Source: Streptacidiphilus sp. P02-A3a (lineage in GTDB: Bacteria; Actinomycetota; Actinomycetes; Streptomycetales; Streptomycetaceae). From it: 64,000 bases of DNA. The notes under the pieces were generated by a model. It was not told the DNA's origin. It did no database searches and worked only from the letters and a program-made list of their open reading frames with translations. This document shows positions 8,450-17,042 of this stretch, in pieces (positions within the stretch are counted from its first letter, which is position 1; each line of letters opens with the position of its first letter). The position numbers and the translations under genes are program-made. The stretch lies in contig NZ_CP048289.1 in NCBI RefSeq assembly GCF_014084105.1, positions 186,001-250,000 on the forward strand. Direction: 5' to 3'.

Positions 8450-11400
8450 TCAGTTGCCCAGGGCGCCGATCTTGCCCAGGAGGTCCACGATCCGGGCCTG
8501 TACCTCGCCGCTGGTGGAGCGCTCCGCGAGGAACAGCACGGTCTCGCCCGAGCGCAGGCCGTGCAGCTGCTCGGGGCCGTCGACCGAGGTGTAGACCACC
8601 AGCGGGGTCCGGTGCAGCCGGTCGTTGCCGCGCAGCCAGTCCACGATGCCCACCCGGCGGCGGCGGATCAGCATCAGATCCATCACCACCAGGTTCGGCT
8701 GGACGCTGCCCGCCTTCTCCACCGCGTCGTTCTCGCTGGTCGCGTGGACCACGTGCATGCCGCGCCGCTCCAGCGTCGCGGTGAACGCCGCCGCCACGTC
8801 CGGGTCCTGCTCGACCAGCAGCACCCGGGGCGCGTGCCGCTCACTGTCGCGCGGGGCCAGCGCCCGCAGCAGCACCGCCGGGTCCGCGCCGTACGCCGCC
8901 TCCGGCGTGGCCTGCCCCAGACCGGCGGTCACCAGTACCGGGACGCCGCCCTCCCCGGCCGCGGTACGCAGCGACTGGAGCGCGGTACGGGTGATCGGGC
9001 CGGTCAGCGGGTCGACGAAGAGCGCCGCCGGGGAGCCCGGCACCTGCGCCTCCACCTCCTCCCGGGAGCGGACGATCACCGGGTTGTAGCCCCGGTCCTG
9101 GAGCGCCTGGCGGGTCGACGGGTCCGGCTCCGGCCACACCAGCAGCCGCCGCGGACGGCCGTCGGGCAGCGGCGAGATCATCGTCGGGTAGTCGCCCTCG
9201 CCGATGAACTCCGGGTGCTGCTCGCCGCCCGTCGCCTGCCGCGGTCCGGCCGCCTCCCGTGGTCCCGGACCCTCCTGCGTGGCCCGGGGGCCGGGCAGGG
9301 CCGTGCCGGACGGCGGGGTGGCCGTCCCGACGGCGGCCGGTAGCGCGCGCGCGGCCGGGCCGAGCGCCTGGGCCAGGCCCATCACGCCGCTGCCGTTGCT
9401 GCCGTTGCTCGGCACCGGCACGCTGACCCCGGGCCCGAAACGACCGCCGAAGGGCTCCGCCGAACGCGACTGCGGCACGGTGGGCCCGGCCGGAACCGGC
9501 TCCAACTCGGCCGGGCCGATCGCGATCGGCCCCTGCCGGGCGGGCTGCTGCTGACCGTACTGCTCCCGCTGCTGTGCCTGTTGTGCCTGCTGTGCCTGCT
9601 GCTCCCGCTGCGAGCGCTCGTCGCCGCCGCGCGGACGGGCGGGCTCGATCGCGATCGGGCCGCTCCGCTCGCCCGCACCGGCGGACCCGCCGCCCGTGCT
9701 GTGCTGGCTGTCCTCGGCCGGAGGGATGGCAAGCCGTCGCCGCCGACCACTCGGTGACGGGCCGTCGACAGGTACCGGCGGGGCGTCGATCCGACTGCCG
9801 GCGGGCGGCAGCGCGTGCTCCAGGCCCGGGTACACCGGGCCGCCGATGAGCCCCGGGAAGCCGTTGGTGCCGGTACCGGGCCGCTGCACCGCGTGCGGGT
9901 CGGGACGCGCGTCCTTCGACAGCTGCACCCCGAACTGCTGCGCCTGCTCGAACTGCTGCGCCTGCTCGGCGAACTGCTGCGCCTGCTCGGCCTCGCGCGC
10001 CTCCTGGGCCTCCTGCCGGGCCTCCATCACCGCTCGCGGCGGCCGGACGACCTCGGGCGCGGGCAGCGCCCGCCGCCGCCGCGACCGGTCGATCCCCTCG
10101 GCCGGAGCCCCGGTCGGTCCGGCGGCGGCGGACCCCTCGGTCCCGCCCTCGGCCGCCGCTTCAGCCGACGTACCCGCCGACCCGGACGGACCCGAACCCG
10201 ACGCCGGACCCGCACCCGAATCCGACCCCGACGCCGAACCCGACCCCGCGCCCGCCGCCTGGCCGTCCCCGGCCCGGTCCCGTTCGGCGTCCATCCCCGG
10301 CAGCTCCGGCAGCAGCGAGGTGTCCGTCTCCTTCGCCCGGTCCGCCTCCCGCGCGGCGGCAGCGGCCCGCTCGGCGGCCTCCCGCGCGGTCGCCGGGTCC
10401 AGCGGCAGCTCCACCACGTACGTCCGGCCCTGCTTGCCCGGCAGCTCGTGCGCCTGGAGCACGCCGCCGTGCCGCTCCACCATGCCCCGCGCCATCGGCA
10501 GGTGCACCGGGCTGCCGCCCGCGCTCGGCCCGCGCACCTCGATCCGCGCCACCGACCCGCGCTGCGCCGCAGCTATCATCACCGTCGGCTCCGCCGCGGG
10601 CGTCCCGGCCAGCCCGGAGGCCACGCCGACCGCCATCCCGTACAGGCCCCCCTTGCCCGGCTGCGCCTCGTCCGGGGTGACCGTGGCCACGTCCGCGATC
10701 AGATGCCCCAGCGCCTGCGCCAGCCGCTCCTGGTCCGCGATCACCTCGACCTCGGACGGGTGCACCGCGAACCGCACCCGGTCCTCGCCGATCAGCTCCG
10801 TCGCCGCCGCGACCGCCCGGTGCACGACCTTGTCCAGGCCCACCGGCTGCCGCTCCAGCTGCTCCTTACCGGCGTCCAGCGCGGCGTCGAAGCGCTGGTA
10901 CGCCAGTACGCCCTCGACCAGCCGGGTGGTCTGCGAGCACTCGGCGGCCAGCCGCCGCAGCACCCAGTTCGCCTCCGGCCACAGCTGCCCGGCCGGGTCG
11001 GCCGCCAACCGGCCCAGGGTGTCCTGCAACCGGGACAGCGGCGCTTGCAGCTCGCCCTCCAGCAGCGCGGTCAGTTGCTCGTTGCGGGCCGCCAGGGCCA
11101 GGTACGCGGTGCGGTCGGTGAACGTCACGACCGCCCCGACCAGCTGGTCCCCGTCCCGTACCGGCGCGGTGGACAGCTCCGCGCTGACCGGACGCCCGTC
11201 CTTGCGCCACAGCGTCGCCGAGCGCACCCGGTGCTTGCGCCCGGAGGCGAGCGTGTCGGCCAGCGGCGACTCCTCGGGCGGCAGCAGCGTGCCGTCCGCA
11301 CGGGAGTGCAGCACCAGCGGCAGCAGCTCCTGCCCGCCGAGTTCGCTCGCCCGGAAACCCAGGATGTGCGCGGCGGCCGGGTTGACCAGCACCACCTTGC

Positions 11401-11980
11401 CTTCCATGTCCACGCCGACCACGCCCTCGGCGGCGGCGCGCAGGATCATCTCGGTCTGCTTGTGCTGGCGGCGCAGCTCCGCCTCGACCTCAAGCCGCGC
11501 GGACAGGTCGCGGACCACGATCAGCAGCAGCTCGCGGTCTGACTGCGACGCGGAGGGCCGCCCGGAGCCGCCGTAGCCGTAGCGCGACACGCCGCCGTAG
11601 GAGTCGTACGAGGAGGAACTGCCGCGGAAGCCGTCCCGGCCCTCCGCCTCGTCCTCGAACTCGTTCCCGGCGACCTCGACCGGGAAGGAGGTCCCGTCGG
11701 TCCGGCGGGCGGTCATCCGGACCGGCTTGGTGTCGTCGTCCACCGCGTTCTCGGGGGAACGGGGGCGCATCGAGCCGGGGATCCGGCTGGGATCGAACTC
11801 CGGCAGCAGGTCGAGCACGCCCATGCCGACCAACGACGTGCCTGGAGCCTGGAGGCTGCGCACGGCGGCGGCGTTCGCGTCCACGACGGTGCCGTTGCTG
11901 TTCACCAGCAGCAATGCGTCCGGAAGGGCGTCGAGTATCGCTGCGAGGCGAGCAGTGCCTCGGGTCGGCCTGCTGCTCAC
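8450..11980 (-). CDS. PAS-PAS hybrid sensor protein with degenerate kinase core and C-terminal receiver
   Basis: 1,176 residues from GTG 11980, which has GGAGG 10 bases upstream; a TTG at 12070 would add 30 low-complexity residues. Order: PAS domain (about 10-190, with a Ser/Tyr/Gly-rich insert), PAS (about 205-300), dimerisation helices (about 300-370), ATPase-like fold (about 385-545), a long disordered region rich in Ala, Gly, Pro, Glu and Gln (about 545-930), a pseudo-receiver (about 940-1040) and a receiver (about 1050-1165). The phospho-acceptor motif SHELRTPL reads EGELQAPL, so the His is absent. The ATPase domain lacks the N-box Asn and the glycine boxes. The receiver keeps VVMDLM (Asp near 1100) but has LAERS where the conserved Lys should be. 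It is most likely a signalling scaffold rather than an active kinase. No transmembrane segment, so cytoplasmic. Confidence 0.8.
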   Translation of the reverse strand: MSSRPTRGTARLAAILDALPDALLLVNSNGTVVDANAAAVRSLQAPGTSLVGMGVLDLLPEFDPSRIPGSMRPRSPENAVDDDTKPVRMTARRTDGTSFPVEVAGNEFEDEAEGRDGFRGSSSSYDSYGGVSRYGYGGSGRPSASQSDRELLLIVVRDLSARLEVEAELRRQHKQTEMILRAAAEGVVGVDMEGKVVLVNPAAAHILGFRASELGGQELLPLVLHSRADGTLLPPEESPLADTLASGRKHRVRSATLWRKDGRPVSAELSTAPVRDGDQLVGAVVTFTDRTAYLALAARNEQLTALLEGELQAPLSRLQDTLGRLAADPAGQLWPEANWVLRRLAAECSQTTRLVEGVLAYQRFDAALDAGKEQLERQPVGLDKVVHRAVAAATELIGEDRVRFAVHPSEVEVIADQERLAQALGHLIADVATVTPDEAQPGKGGLYGMAVGVASGLAGTPAAEPTVMIAAAQRGSVARIEVRGPSAGGSPVHLPMARGMVERHGGVLQAHELPGKQGRTYVVELPLDPATAREAAERAAAAAREADRAKETDTSLLPELPGMDAERDRAGDGQAAGAGSGSASGSDSGAGPASGSGPSGSAGTSAEAAAEGGTEGSAAAGPTGAPAEGIDRSRRRRALPAPEVVRPPRAVMEARQEAQEAREAEQAQQFAEQAQQFEQAQQFGVQLSKDARPDPHAVQRPGTGTNGFPGLIGGPVYPGLEHALPPAGSRIDAPPVPVDGPSPSGRRRRLAIPPAEDSQHSTGGGSAGAGERSGPIAIEPARPRGGDERSQREQQAQQAQQAQQREQYGQQQPARQGPIAIGPAELEPVPAGPTVPQSRSAEPFGGRFGPGVSVPVPSNGSNGSGVMGLAQALGPAARALPAAVGTATPPSGTALPGPRATQEGPGPREAAGPRQATGGEQHPEFIGEGDYPTMISPLPDGRPRRLLVWPEPDPSTRQALQDRGYNPVIVRSREEVEAQVPGSPAALFVDPLTGPITRTALQSLRTAAGEGGVPVLVTAGLGQATPEAAYGADPAVLLRALAPRDSERHAPRVLLVEQDPDVAAAFTATLERRGMHVVHATSENDAVEKAGSVQPNLVVMDLMLIRRRRVGIVDWLRGNDRLHRTPLVVYTSVDGPEQLHGLRSGETVLFLAERSTSGEVQARIVDLLGKIGALGN

Positions 11981-12204
11981 GACGAGCCGTCCTCCCTTGC
12001 TGACTACGCTGCCGCAGCCGCCGGAACCTGCCACTGCGCCGGCGGGCTTCCCCCCGGGCGCGCCAGACAAGCACTATCCCATTGTTTTTGCCAGTCCGGC
12101 GACCCGCCTAGTAACGTAGTTACCGGTTAGCCGCAGCCCGCAGGACTGTGGCATCATCCATGCAAGCGGTCGCGAGCGCCACTCGGTGCGCGCGGTCGAT
12201 GCAG

Positions 12205-12295
12205 GGAGGCTTCGCCTAGTCCGGTCTATGGCGCCGCACTGCTAATGCGGTTTGGGCCTTCAAGCCCATCGAGGGTTCAAATCCCTCAGCCTCCG
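12205..12295 (+). tRNA. tRNA-Ser(GCT)
   Basis: Acceptor arm GGAGGCT pairs with AGCCTCC. The anticodon loop ACTGCTAAT gives GCT, and a T-arm GGTTCAAATCC and the long variable arm typical of tRNA-Ser are present. CCA is not encoded. It reads AGC/AGU codons. Confidence 0.95.
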
Positions 12296-12300
12296 CTCGT

Positions 12301-12334
12301 ACAGGGACTCCTCGCTCCGGCGAGGGGTCCCTGT
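12301..12334 (+). terminator. hairpin after tRNA-Ser(GCT)
   Basis: ACAGGGACTCCTCGC pairs with 12320-12334 across a TCCG tetraloop, with one G/T wobble. Confidence 0.7.
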
Positions 12335-12460
12335 CCTGCTTTCGGGGCATCAGGGCTCACTGTCGCTTTTCGGGGTATCGGCAACCGTACGGCGGGCGTT
12401 CGCGTCGGTTTCTGCGGACGGGCTGAACCAAGGCACCGCACACGGCAAGGAGTGAAGTCG

Positions 12461-13735
12461 TTGACACGCACAGGTGAATCCGCCCGGCAGGACCAGACCG
12501 GTTCCCCTCGGGGTCGGCGACGGCGCTCCCGTGCGGCCACCGGCGCGGCGGCGGCCCTGGTTGCCCTGCTGCTGGCCGGTACCGCCGCCTGCTCCTCCTC
12601 CGGCCACGCGGCCGGCGGTTCCGCCTCCGGTGGCTCCTCCGCCTCCTCCGGCGGCGCCGCGGCGGCCACCATCTCGGTGACCCTGGCCAAGGACTCGGCC
12701 GGGAACGTCATCCCCGACCAGCCGGTGAAGATCGCGGTGCGGGGCGGCACCCTCGGCTCGGTCACCGTCGCCGACTCCAAGGGCGACCCGGTCCCCGGCA
12801 CCCTCGACGCCACCGCCGGTACCTGGACCCCGAGCACCCCCTTCGCCGTCGGCGTCGCCTACACGCTGAGCGCCAGCGCCACCGCGACCGGCCAGACCGG
12901 CAAACCCACCACCGACCAGGTCCCGTTCACGGTGGAGACGCCGGGCAGCTCCAGCAGCATGCTGCTGGACTCGATCACCCCGGAGAAGGGCGCGGTGGTC
13001 GGCGTCGCGATGCCGGTCTCCGTCGTCTTCTCCAACCCGGTGGCCGACTCCGCCCGGGCCGTGGTGGAGAAGCAGCTGAAGGTCACCACCAGTGTCCCGG
13101 TCACCGGCGCCTGGCACTGGTTCAGCAGCACCCGGGTCGACTGGCGGCCGGAGAGCTACTGGAAGTCCGGCACCCAGGTCACGGTCGACGCCGACCTCGA
13201 CGGTGTCAGCAACGGCAACGGGCGCATCGGGATACACGACTACGAGCACAAGTTCACCATCGGCAGCGACATCGAGGCCGTGGTGGACGCCCCCGCGCAC
13301 ACCATGAAGGTCACCGAGAACGGCCGACTGCTGCGCACCCTGGACGTGGACACCGGTGGCGCGGGCTTCCAGACCTGGGGCGGCACCATGGCGGTGATCG
13401 ACAAGGAGTCCGAGGTGGAGATGACCTCGTGCAGCGTCGGCATCCAGTGCAACCCGAACGGGCCGAACTACTACGACCTGAAGCTCCCCTTCGACGTCCA
13501 CCTGACCTTCTCCGGCACCTACGTGCACTACTCGTCCGGCGACCAGGACCCGGGCGACAGCAGCTCGCACGGCTGCGTCCACCTCTCCAAGCCCGACGCC
13601 GCGTGGTTCTACGGCATCGTCCAGGAGGGTGACCCGGTGACCGTCAACGGCGTCCCGAAGAACGCCGACCCCGACAACGGCTACGCCGACTTCAACCTCA
13701 CCTGGTCCCAGTGGACCGCCCCCCAGTCCAGCTGA
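12461..13735 (+). CDS. L,D-transpeptidase lipoprotein (Ig-like + YkuD)
   Basis: 424 residues from TTG 12461, with AGGAG at 12448-12452. The signal peptide ends in a lipobox LLLAGTAAC, then a Ser/Gly-rich tether. Two Ig-like regions (about 70-290) precede the YkuD catalytic domain (about 290-410), which has the active-site SSHGCVHLS with the Cys near residue 370. L,D-transpeptidases cross-link meso-DAP to LL-DAP residues (3-3 links) or attach proteins to peptidoglycan. The layout matches mycobacterial Ldt enzymes. The protein is anchored outside the membrane. It lies alone between two tRNA genes. Confidence 0.92.
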   Translation: MTRTGESARQDQTGSPRGRRRRSRAATGAAAALVALLLAGTAACSSSGHAAGGSASGGSSASSGGAAAATISVTLAKDSAGNVIPDQPVKIAVRGGTLGSVTVADSKGDPVPGTLDATAGTWTPSTPFAVGVAYTLSASATATGQTGKPTTDQVPFTVETPGSSSSMLLDSITPEKGAVVGVAMPVSVVFSNPVADSARAVVEKQLKVTTSVPVTGAWHWFSSTRVDWRPESYWKSGTQVTVDADLDGVSNGNGRIGIHDYEHKFTIGSDIEAVVDAPAHTMKVTENGRLLRTLDVDTGGAGFQTWGGTMAVIDKESEVEMTSCSVGIQCNPNGPNYYDLKLPFDVHLTFSGTYVHYSSGDQDPGDSSSHGCVHLSKPDAAWFYGIVQEGDPVTVNGVPKNADPDNGYADFNLTWSQWTAPQSS

Positions 13736-13846
13736 CCCGCAGGTCAGCGCGCCGGTAAACCCGATTTCACCCCGGGCCGGTGCTCGTGTAATGTAGTTCT
13801 CGCAAGGCAGCGAGGCGAACAAAAACCGCCGAGCCACCAAGCGAAA

Positions 13847-13919
13847 GCGCTCATAGCTCAACGGATAGAGCACTTGACTACGGATCAAGAGGTTGCAGGT
13901 TCGAATCCTGCTGAGCGCA
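13847..13919 (+). tRNA. tRNA-Arg(ACG)
   Basis: 73 nt: acceptor GCGCTCA/TGAGCGC, D-arm AGCTCAACGGATAGAGC, anticodon stem-loop CTTGACTACGGATCAAG (ACG) and T-arm GCAGGTTCGAATCCTGC. CCA is not encoded. Its 3' 42 bases recur at 16241-16282, marking this gene as an integration site. Confidence 0.95.
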
Positions 13920-13920
13920 C
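13879..13920 (+). repeat. att-like repeat, proximal copy (3' end of tRNA-Arg)
   Basis: 42 bases, from the anticodon to just past the tRNA 3' end, match 16241-16282 at 39 of 42 positions in the same orientation. The three differences are all transitions. Duplicated tRNA 3' ends are the footprint of tyrosine-integrase elements. Confidence 0.75.
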
Positions 13921-13929
13921 CGCAGGACA

Positions 13930-13961
13930 GAGGCCCTTTACCGGAAACGGTGAAGGGCCTC
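13930..13961 (+). terminator. hairpin with GAAA loop after tRNA-Arg
   Basis: A 14-bp stem (one G/U pair), starting GAGGCCCTTTACCG, closes on a GNRA-type GAAA tetraloop. It terminates the tRNA transcript. Confidence 0.75.
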
Positions 13962-13991
13962 TGGCGTTGTCTGACGGCAGCGCTGACGGCA
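13955..13991 (+). repeat. direct repeat and TGACGGCA arm-type repeats, left set
   Basis: GGGCCTCTGGCGTTGT is followed by two TGACGGCA units (13972-13979, 13984-13991) 12 bases apart. The block recurs at 14969-14992, and a related TGACGGCA pair with the same 12-base period lies at 14897-14916. They look like integrase arm sites or remnants of repeated insertion. Confidence 0.5.
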
Positions 13992-14177
13992 ACGGCCTGC
14001 TGGGTCTCCGTCAGACGGCGGCCAACGTTGCGGCTGCCATTCTCCGCCCTGCGCCGGCTCGGCGGCAGGGTTCAGCGCGGAGCAGGACGGCGCCACGCTG
14101 GGGCAGTGCTTCACTGCCGCCCCGCTGTCAGGGGCCCCGCTACAGTGAAGCGGCAGGGAACAGGTGGGGAGGGCAGC

Positions 14178-14840
14178 ATGTCGACCAACGCGGTCGATGG
14201 ATCTGGAGAAGGCATCCCGGATCGGTTGACCTGGGACGAGCTCGAACGGTTGCCCGATGAGATCGCCGAGGCGATCGAGCTGTGGGACGGAAGGGTCACC
14301 TGGCTGCGGCGGCCTCCGCATGAGCATCAGCAGGTCAGTGCACTTATGTGGAGCGCACTGACTTCCAGTGCCAAGCAGAGGGCAACTGATCCGAAGGACG
14401 ACGGCAAGAGGCCATGCTGGCAGGTCAGCATGGAGACAAATGTGTTCTTCTCCATGGACAAGAACAGCTTCCTCGCTCCGGACTTCCTGGTGCGCCGCTG
14501 CCTGGAGCGGGGGGCCGATACCTTCGCGGCTGATGTCTCACTGGTCGGCGAGGTGCTGTCGCGCTCCGATACGCCCTCGCGCCGCGAGTGGAAGATGACT
14601 CAGTACGCCGAGGCCGGTATTCCCTGGTACTGGGAGGTCGACCTCGACTCGGGCAACACCTGGGACGTCACCGCTGTGCGTGCTTACGAGCTGGCTCTCA
14701 TCCAGACTGACGGCCTCAAGGTCAAGCCACTCCGTTCGGCGATGTACGCACTGGTCGGGGAGTGGAGTGCGGGCGATGTGGGGATCGATTTTCCCGAGCC
14801 GTTCCGCATTGGCATCTCCTGGGATGATCTGGCCCTCTGA
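14178..14840 (+). CDS. Uma2 family (DUF820) putative endonuclease, copy A
   Basis: 220 residues; GGGGAGGG at 14166-14173 sets ATG 14178. It has the PD-(D/E)xK nuclease-like fold of the family: APDFLV near 102, GEVLSRSD near 124, EWKM near 139, then YAEAGIPWYWEVD. Copy B lies 160 bp downstream in the opposite orientation and shares long blocks (WDELERLPDEIA, ETNVFF, VLSRSDTPSRR). Uma2 proteins are abundant in filamentous actinomycetes and cyanobacteria; function is unproven. It sits inside the tRNA-Arg bounded segment. Confidence 0.82.
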   Translation: MSTNAVDGSGEGIPDRLTWDELERLPDEIAEAIELWDGRVTWLRRPPHEHQQVSALMWSALTSSAKQRATDPKDDGKRPCWQVSMETNVFFSMDKNSFLAPDFLVRRCLERGADTFAADVSLVGEVLSRSDTPSRREWKMTQYAEAGIPWYWEVDLDSGNTWDVTAVRAYELALIQTDGLKVKPLRSAMYALVGEWSAGDVGIDFPEPFRIGISWDDLAL

Positions 14841-14896
14841 GCCGCCCGCAGGCCCCTGGCGAGGGTCGGCCAAGCCCGCCCGCCCCTCCGCGGCGA

Positions 14897-14992
14897 TGAC
14901 GGCAGTCCTTACGGCAACGAGGGCATACGGAGCCAACCCGGAACGATCACCGGCGGCCATCGCGGCCAGGGCCTCTGGCGTTGTTGACGGCA
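14897..14992 (+). repeat. TGACGGCA repeats and distal copy of direct repeat
   Basis: TGACGGCA at 14897 and TTACGGCA at 14909 are 12 bases apart. GGGCCTCTGGCGTTGT recurs at 14969-14984, followed by TGACGGCA at 14985. This copies the block directly after tRNA-Arg and brackets Uma2 copy A. Confidence 0.5.
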
Positions 14993-15000
14993 AGGGCTGC

Positions 15001-15666
15001 TCAGGGAGCGAGGTCGTCCCAAGCGATGCGGATGTCGAAGGGGTGGGGGAAGACGATGTCGCCGTCGGCGGGGCGCCAGATGTCGACGAGTGCGTAGGAG
15101 ACGGAACGCAGCGGCCTGACCGTGGCTGCCGGGTCGGCCATCGAACGTGTGACGCGCCCGTAGGCCAGTACCGCTGCGACGGCGGTCTTGTCGGGGCTCA
15201 GCTCGACCTCCCAGTACCAGGGGATCCCGGCCCTGGCGTACCGCTCCATCTTCCAGTCGCGTCGGCTGGGAGTGTCCGACCTGGACAGCACCTCACCGAT
15301 GAGGACCACGTCCTCGGCCCGGGTGTACTCGTCGAGCGGTCGGCACCTGCAGATGAGGAAGTCGGGTGTGAGGAAGCTGGACTGGTCGGCGGTGAAGAAC
15401 ACGTTGGTCTCCACGTCCACCTCCCAGCAGTGCTTTGCACAGGGCGCACCGGCAGCACCCATGGCCACGCGTGCGCTCGCCTCCATCGCGTTTCGTACGC
15501 GGACCATGAATCGCTGGTGGGATTTGGCGGGGCGCCGCATCCAGACGGGCCTGCCGTCCCAGAGCTCGATGTCCCGGGCGATCTCCTCAGGGAGTTCAGC
15601 CAGCTCGTCCCAGTTCATGAACTCGGGGAGGTCGAACCCCGATGGCCCTGGCACGGTTGCCGACAT
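15001..15666 (-). CDS. Uma2 family (DUF820) putative endonuclease, copy B
   Basis: 221 residues from ATG 15666, with GGAGG five bases upstream (15672-15676); the open frame extends further 5' without a better start. Motifs match copy A: TPDFLI, IGEVLSRSD, DWKMERYARAGIPWYWEVE, ending in IAWDDLAP against ISWDDLAL in copy A. The two copies are paralogues facing each other, so their 3' ends converge on a 160-bp repeat-containing gap. It may be cargo of the decayed element between the tRNA-Arg repeats. Confidence 0.82.
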   Translation of the reverse strand: MSATVPGPSGFDLPEFMNWDELAELPEEIARDIELWDGRPVWMRRPAKSHQRFMVRVRNAMEASARVAMGAAGAPCAKHCWEVDVETNVFFTADQSSFLTPDFLICRCRPLDEYTRAEDVVLIGEVLSRSDTPSRRDWKMERYARAGIPWYWEVELSPDKTAVAAVLAYGRVTRSMADPAATVRPLRSVSYALVDIWRPADGDIVFPHPFDIRIAWDDLAP

Positions 15667-15754
15667 GGCGTCCTCCGTCTGCTGCGTTGCGCTTCCGTCC
15701 AAGGTAGCCGAGCGCGGGGTGCCGGGCTGCGACGTGATCACTGGTTCTTGACCG

Positions 15755-16225
15755 TCAGTAGCTGCGTTCCTGGAACGGCCGCTTGTCGGTGGGCTTCGGC
15801 GGGCACAGCACCCGGGCGGTCTCGCTCACGTCGGCATCGCGCAGCAGCCCCGCCAGGTGGTCCGGGGACCAGCGGCGGGCCGGGGCCACCGAGTGGTCGA
15901 AGGGCTGCCAGGGGGTCGCGGGGTCGTCGGTGGCGAAGCAGCTGAGCAGCAGTGGGGCGCCGGGAGCCAGGATCCGGGCGAACTCCGCGAGCACGGTCGG
16001 GAGCTCCTGCGGGGGGGGATGGATGATGGAGGACCGCGAGAGCACCCCGCCCAGCGCCCCGTCCGCGATGTCCAGCGCGGCCATCGAGCCCAGCTCGAAC
16101 CGCACTCCCGGGTGGGCCTGCTGAGCCAGCCTGATCATGGCGGGTGACGCGTCGACACCGAAGGCGCGCAGTCCCAACCGCCCTAGATGAGCCGTGACAT
16201 GCCCGGGCCCGCAGCCCCAGGTCAA
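15755..16225 (-). pseudogene. class I SAM methyltransferase, 5'-truncated at tRNA-Arg repeat
   Basis: The frame begins at the SAM-binding motif I (TWGCGPGHVTAHL) and continues through FGVDASPAMIRLA and a C-terminal half ending QERSY, about 156 residues. The ~40-60 residues that normally precede motif I are missing. Upstream in this frame a TGA falls inside the partial tRNA-Arg at 16241-16282, leaving TTG 16225 as the only start, with no ribosome binding site. The gene was therefore cut where the element joins the tRNA fragment, and it is probably not functional. The substrate is unknown. Confidence 0.75.
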
Positions 16226-16240
16226 GGCGGTGCCCGAAGC

Positions 16241-16282
16241 TACGGGTCAAGAGGTCGCAGGTTCGAGTCCTGCTGAGCGCAC
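16241..16282 (+). repeat. att-like repeat, distal copy (partial tRNA-Arg 3' end)
   Basis: It matches 13879-13920 at 39/42. The 5' half of a tRNA is absent upstream, so this is not a functional tRNA. A T-tailed hairpin follows at once, as expected of the original downstream flank of the tRNA gene. Confidence 0.75.
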
Positions 16283-16292
16283 AGTACGAAGG

Positions 16293-16331
16293 CCCCCGGG
16301 CCTGGAGGTTGACTCCAGGGGCGGGGGTTTT
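16293..16331 (+). terminator. Rho-independent terminator after partial tRNA-Arg
   Basis: CCCCCG/CGGGGG and CCTGGAG/CTCCAGG stems with a GTTGA loop and a small internal mismatch, followed by TTTT. Confidence 0.7.
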
Positions 16332-16405
16332 CTCGTTGGCCAGTTGGGCACCCCGTAGCCGAACGCCGGGAACTGCTCCGGCCCGAGCCGGGGATCGATG
16401 ACGCC

Positions 16406-17041
16406 ATGGACGCGCGGACGCGGCACTCCGAGGACGAGGACGACGGCGAGGACGACGGCGAGACGGCGCTGCGGAGCGGGCGGGAACTGCTCGCGGACGG
16501 TGACCGGGACGCGGCCGAGGGACGCTTCGAGGAGGCGTTCGGGCTCGGCGCGGCCGGTGCGCCCTGGCGGATCGCGCATGTGTACCTCGACGCGGGTGAT
16601 GCCCGCACCGCCGCCTGGATGCGGCGGGCAGCGGCCTCGCTGAGCCGGCCCGGGGGCATCACCGTCGACGCCGACACCCTGCCGATCACCACCGGACGCG
16701 TCGAGGACTTCGAGTACCCGGAGGGCCAGGTCTGGTGTGTCGCCGTCACCGACTGCGACCCGCTCGCCGCCGCCACCGCGCTCAGGGCCGCCGAACCCGC
16801 ACTGGGCCAGGCCACGGAGGACGGCCGGGTGCCGTCCGCGGAGGAGATCGCGTCGGCGCCCTACTACGCGAACCGGGTCTGGATCGACGAGGCGGCGCTG
16901 ACGGTCGGTCTGGACGCCAAGGACGCCGCCATGCCGATGCTGGCACGCGTGGTCCTGACCGTCCTCGTCGAGGAACTGCGACGCGCCGGGGTCACCCGGG
17001 CCCGCCTGTACACCCCCGCCGGTGCCCGCCCCCGGCCCTGA
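16406..17041 (+). CDS. hypothetical protein
   Basis: 211 residues from ATG 16406. An acidic N-terminus (EDEDDGEDDGE) is followed by a possible TPR-like helical pair (GRELLADGDRDAAEGRF, AHVYLDAGDARTAAWM) and a more globular C-terminal half containing WCVAVTDCDPLAAATALR and LTVGLDAKDAAMPMLARVVLTVLVEEL. Codon bias is typical of the genome, so it should be real. I do not recognise the family. It is followed directly by a Nudix remnant. Confidence 0.55.
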   Translation: MDARTRHSEDEDDGEDDGETALRSGRELLADGDRDAAEGRFEEAFGLGAAGAPWRIAHVYLDAGDARTAAWMRRAAASLSRPGGITVDADTLPITTGRVEDFEYPEGQVWCVAVTDCDPLAAATALRAAEPALGQATEDGRVPSAEEIASAPYYANRVWIDEAALTVGLDAKDAAMPMLARVVLTVLVEELRRAGVTRARLYTPAGARPRP

Positions 17042-17042
17042 C

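Noticed and set aside
13893..16282. Uma2 pair plus methyltransferase as a restriction-modification or defence system
   Set aside because: The methyltransferase is truncated and belongs to a small-molecule-like class; Uma2 function is unproven and no restriction or helicase gene is present.
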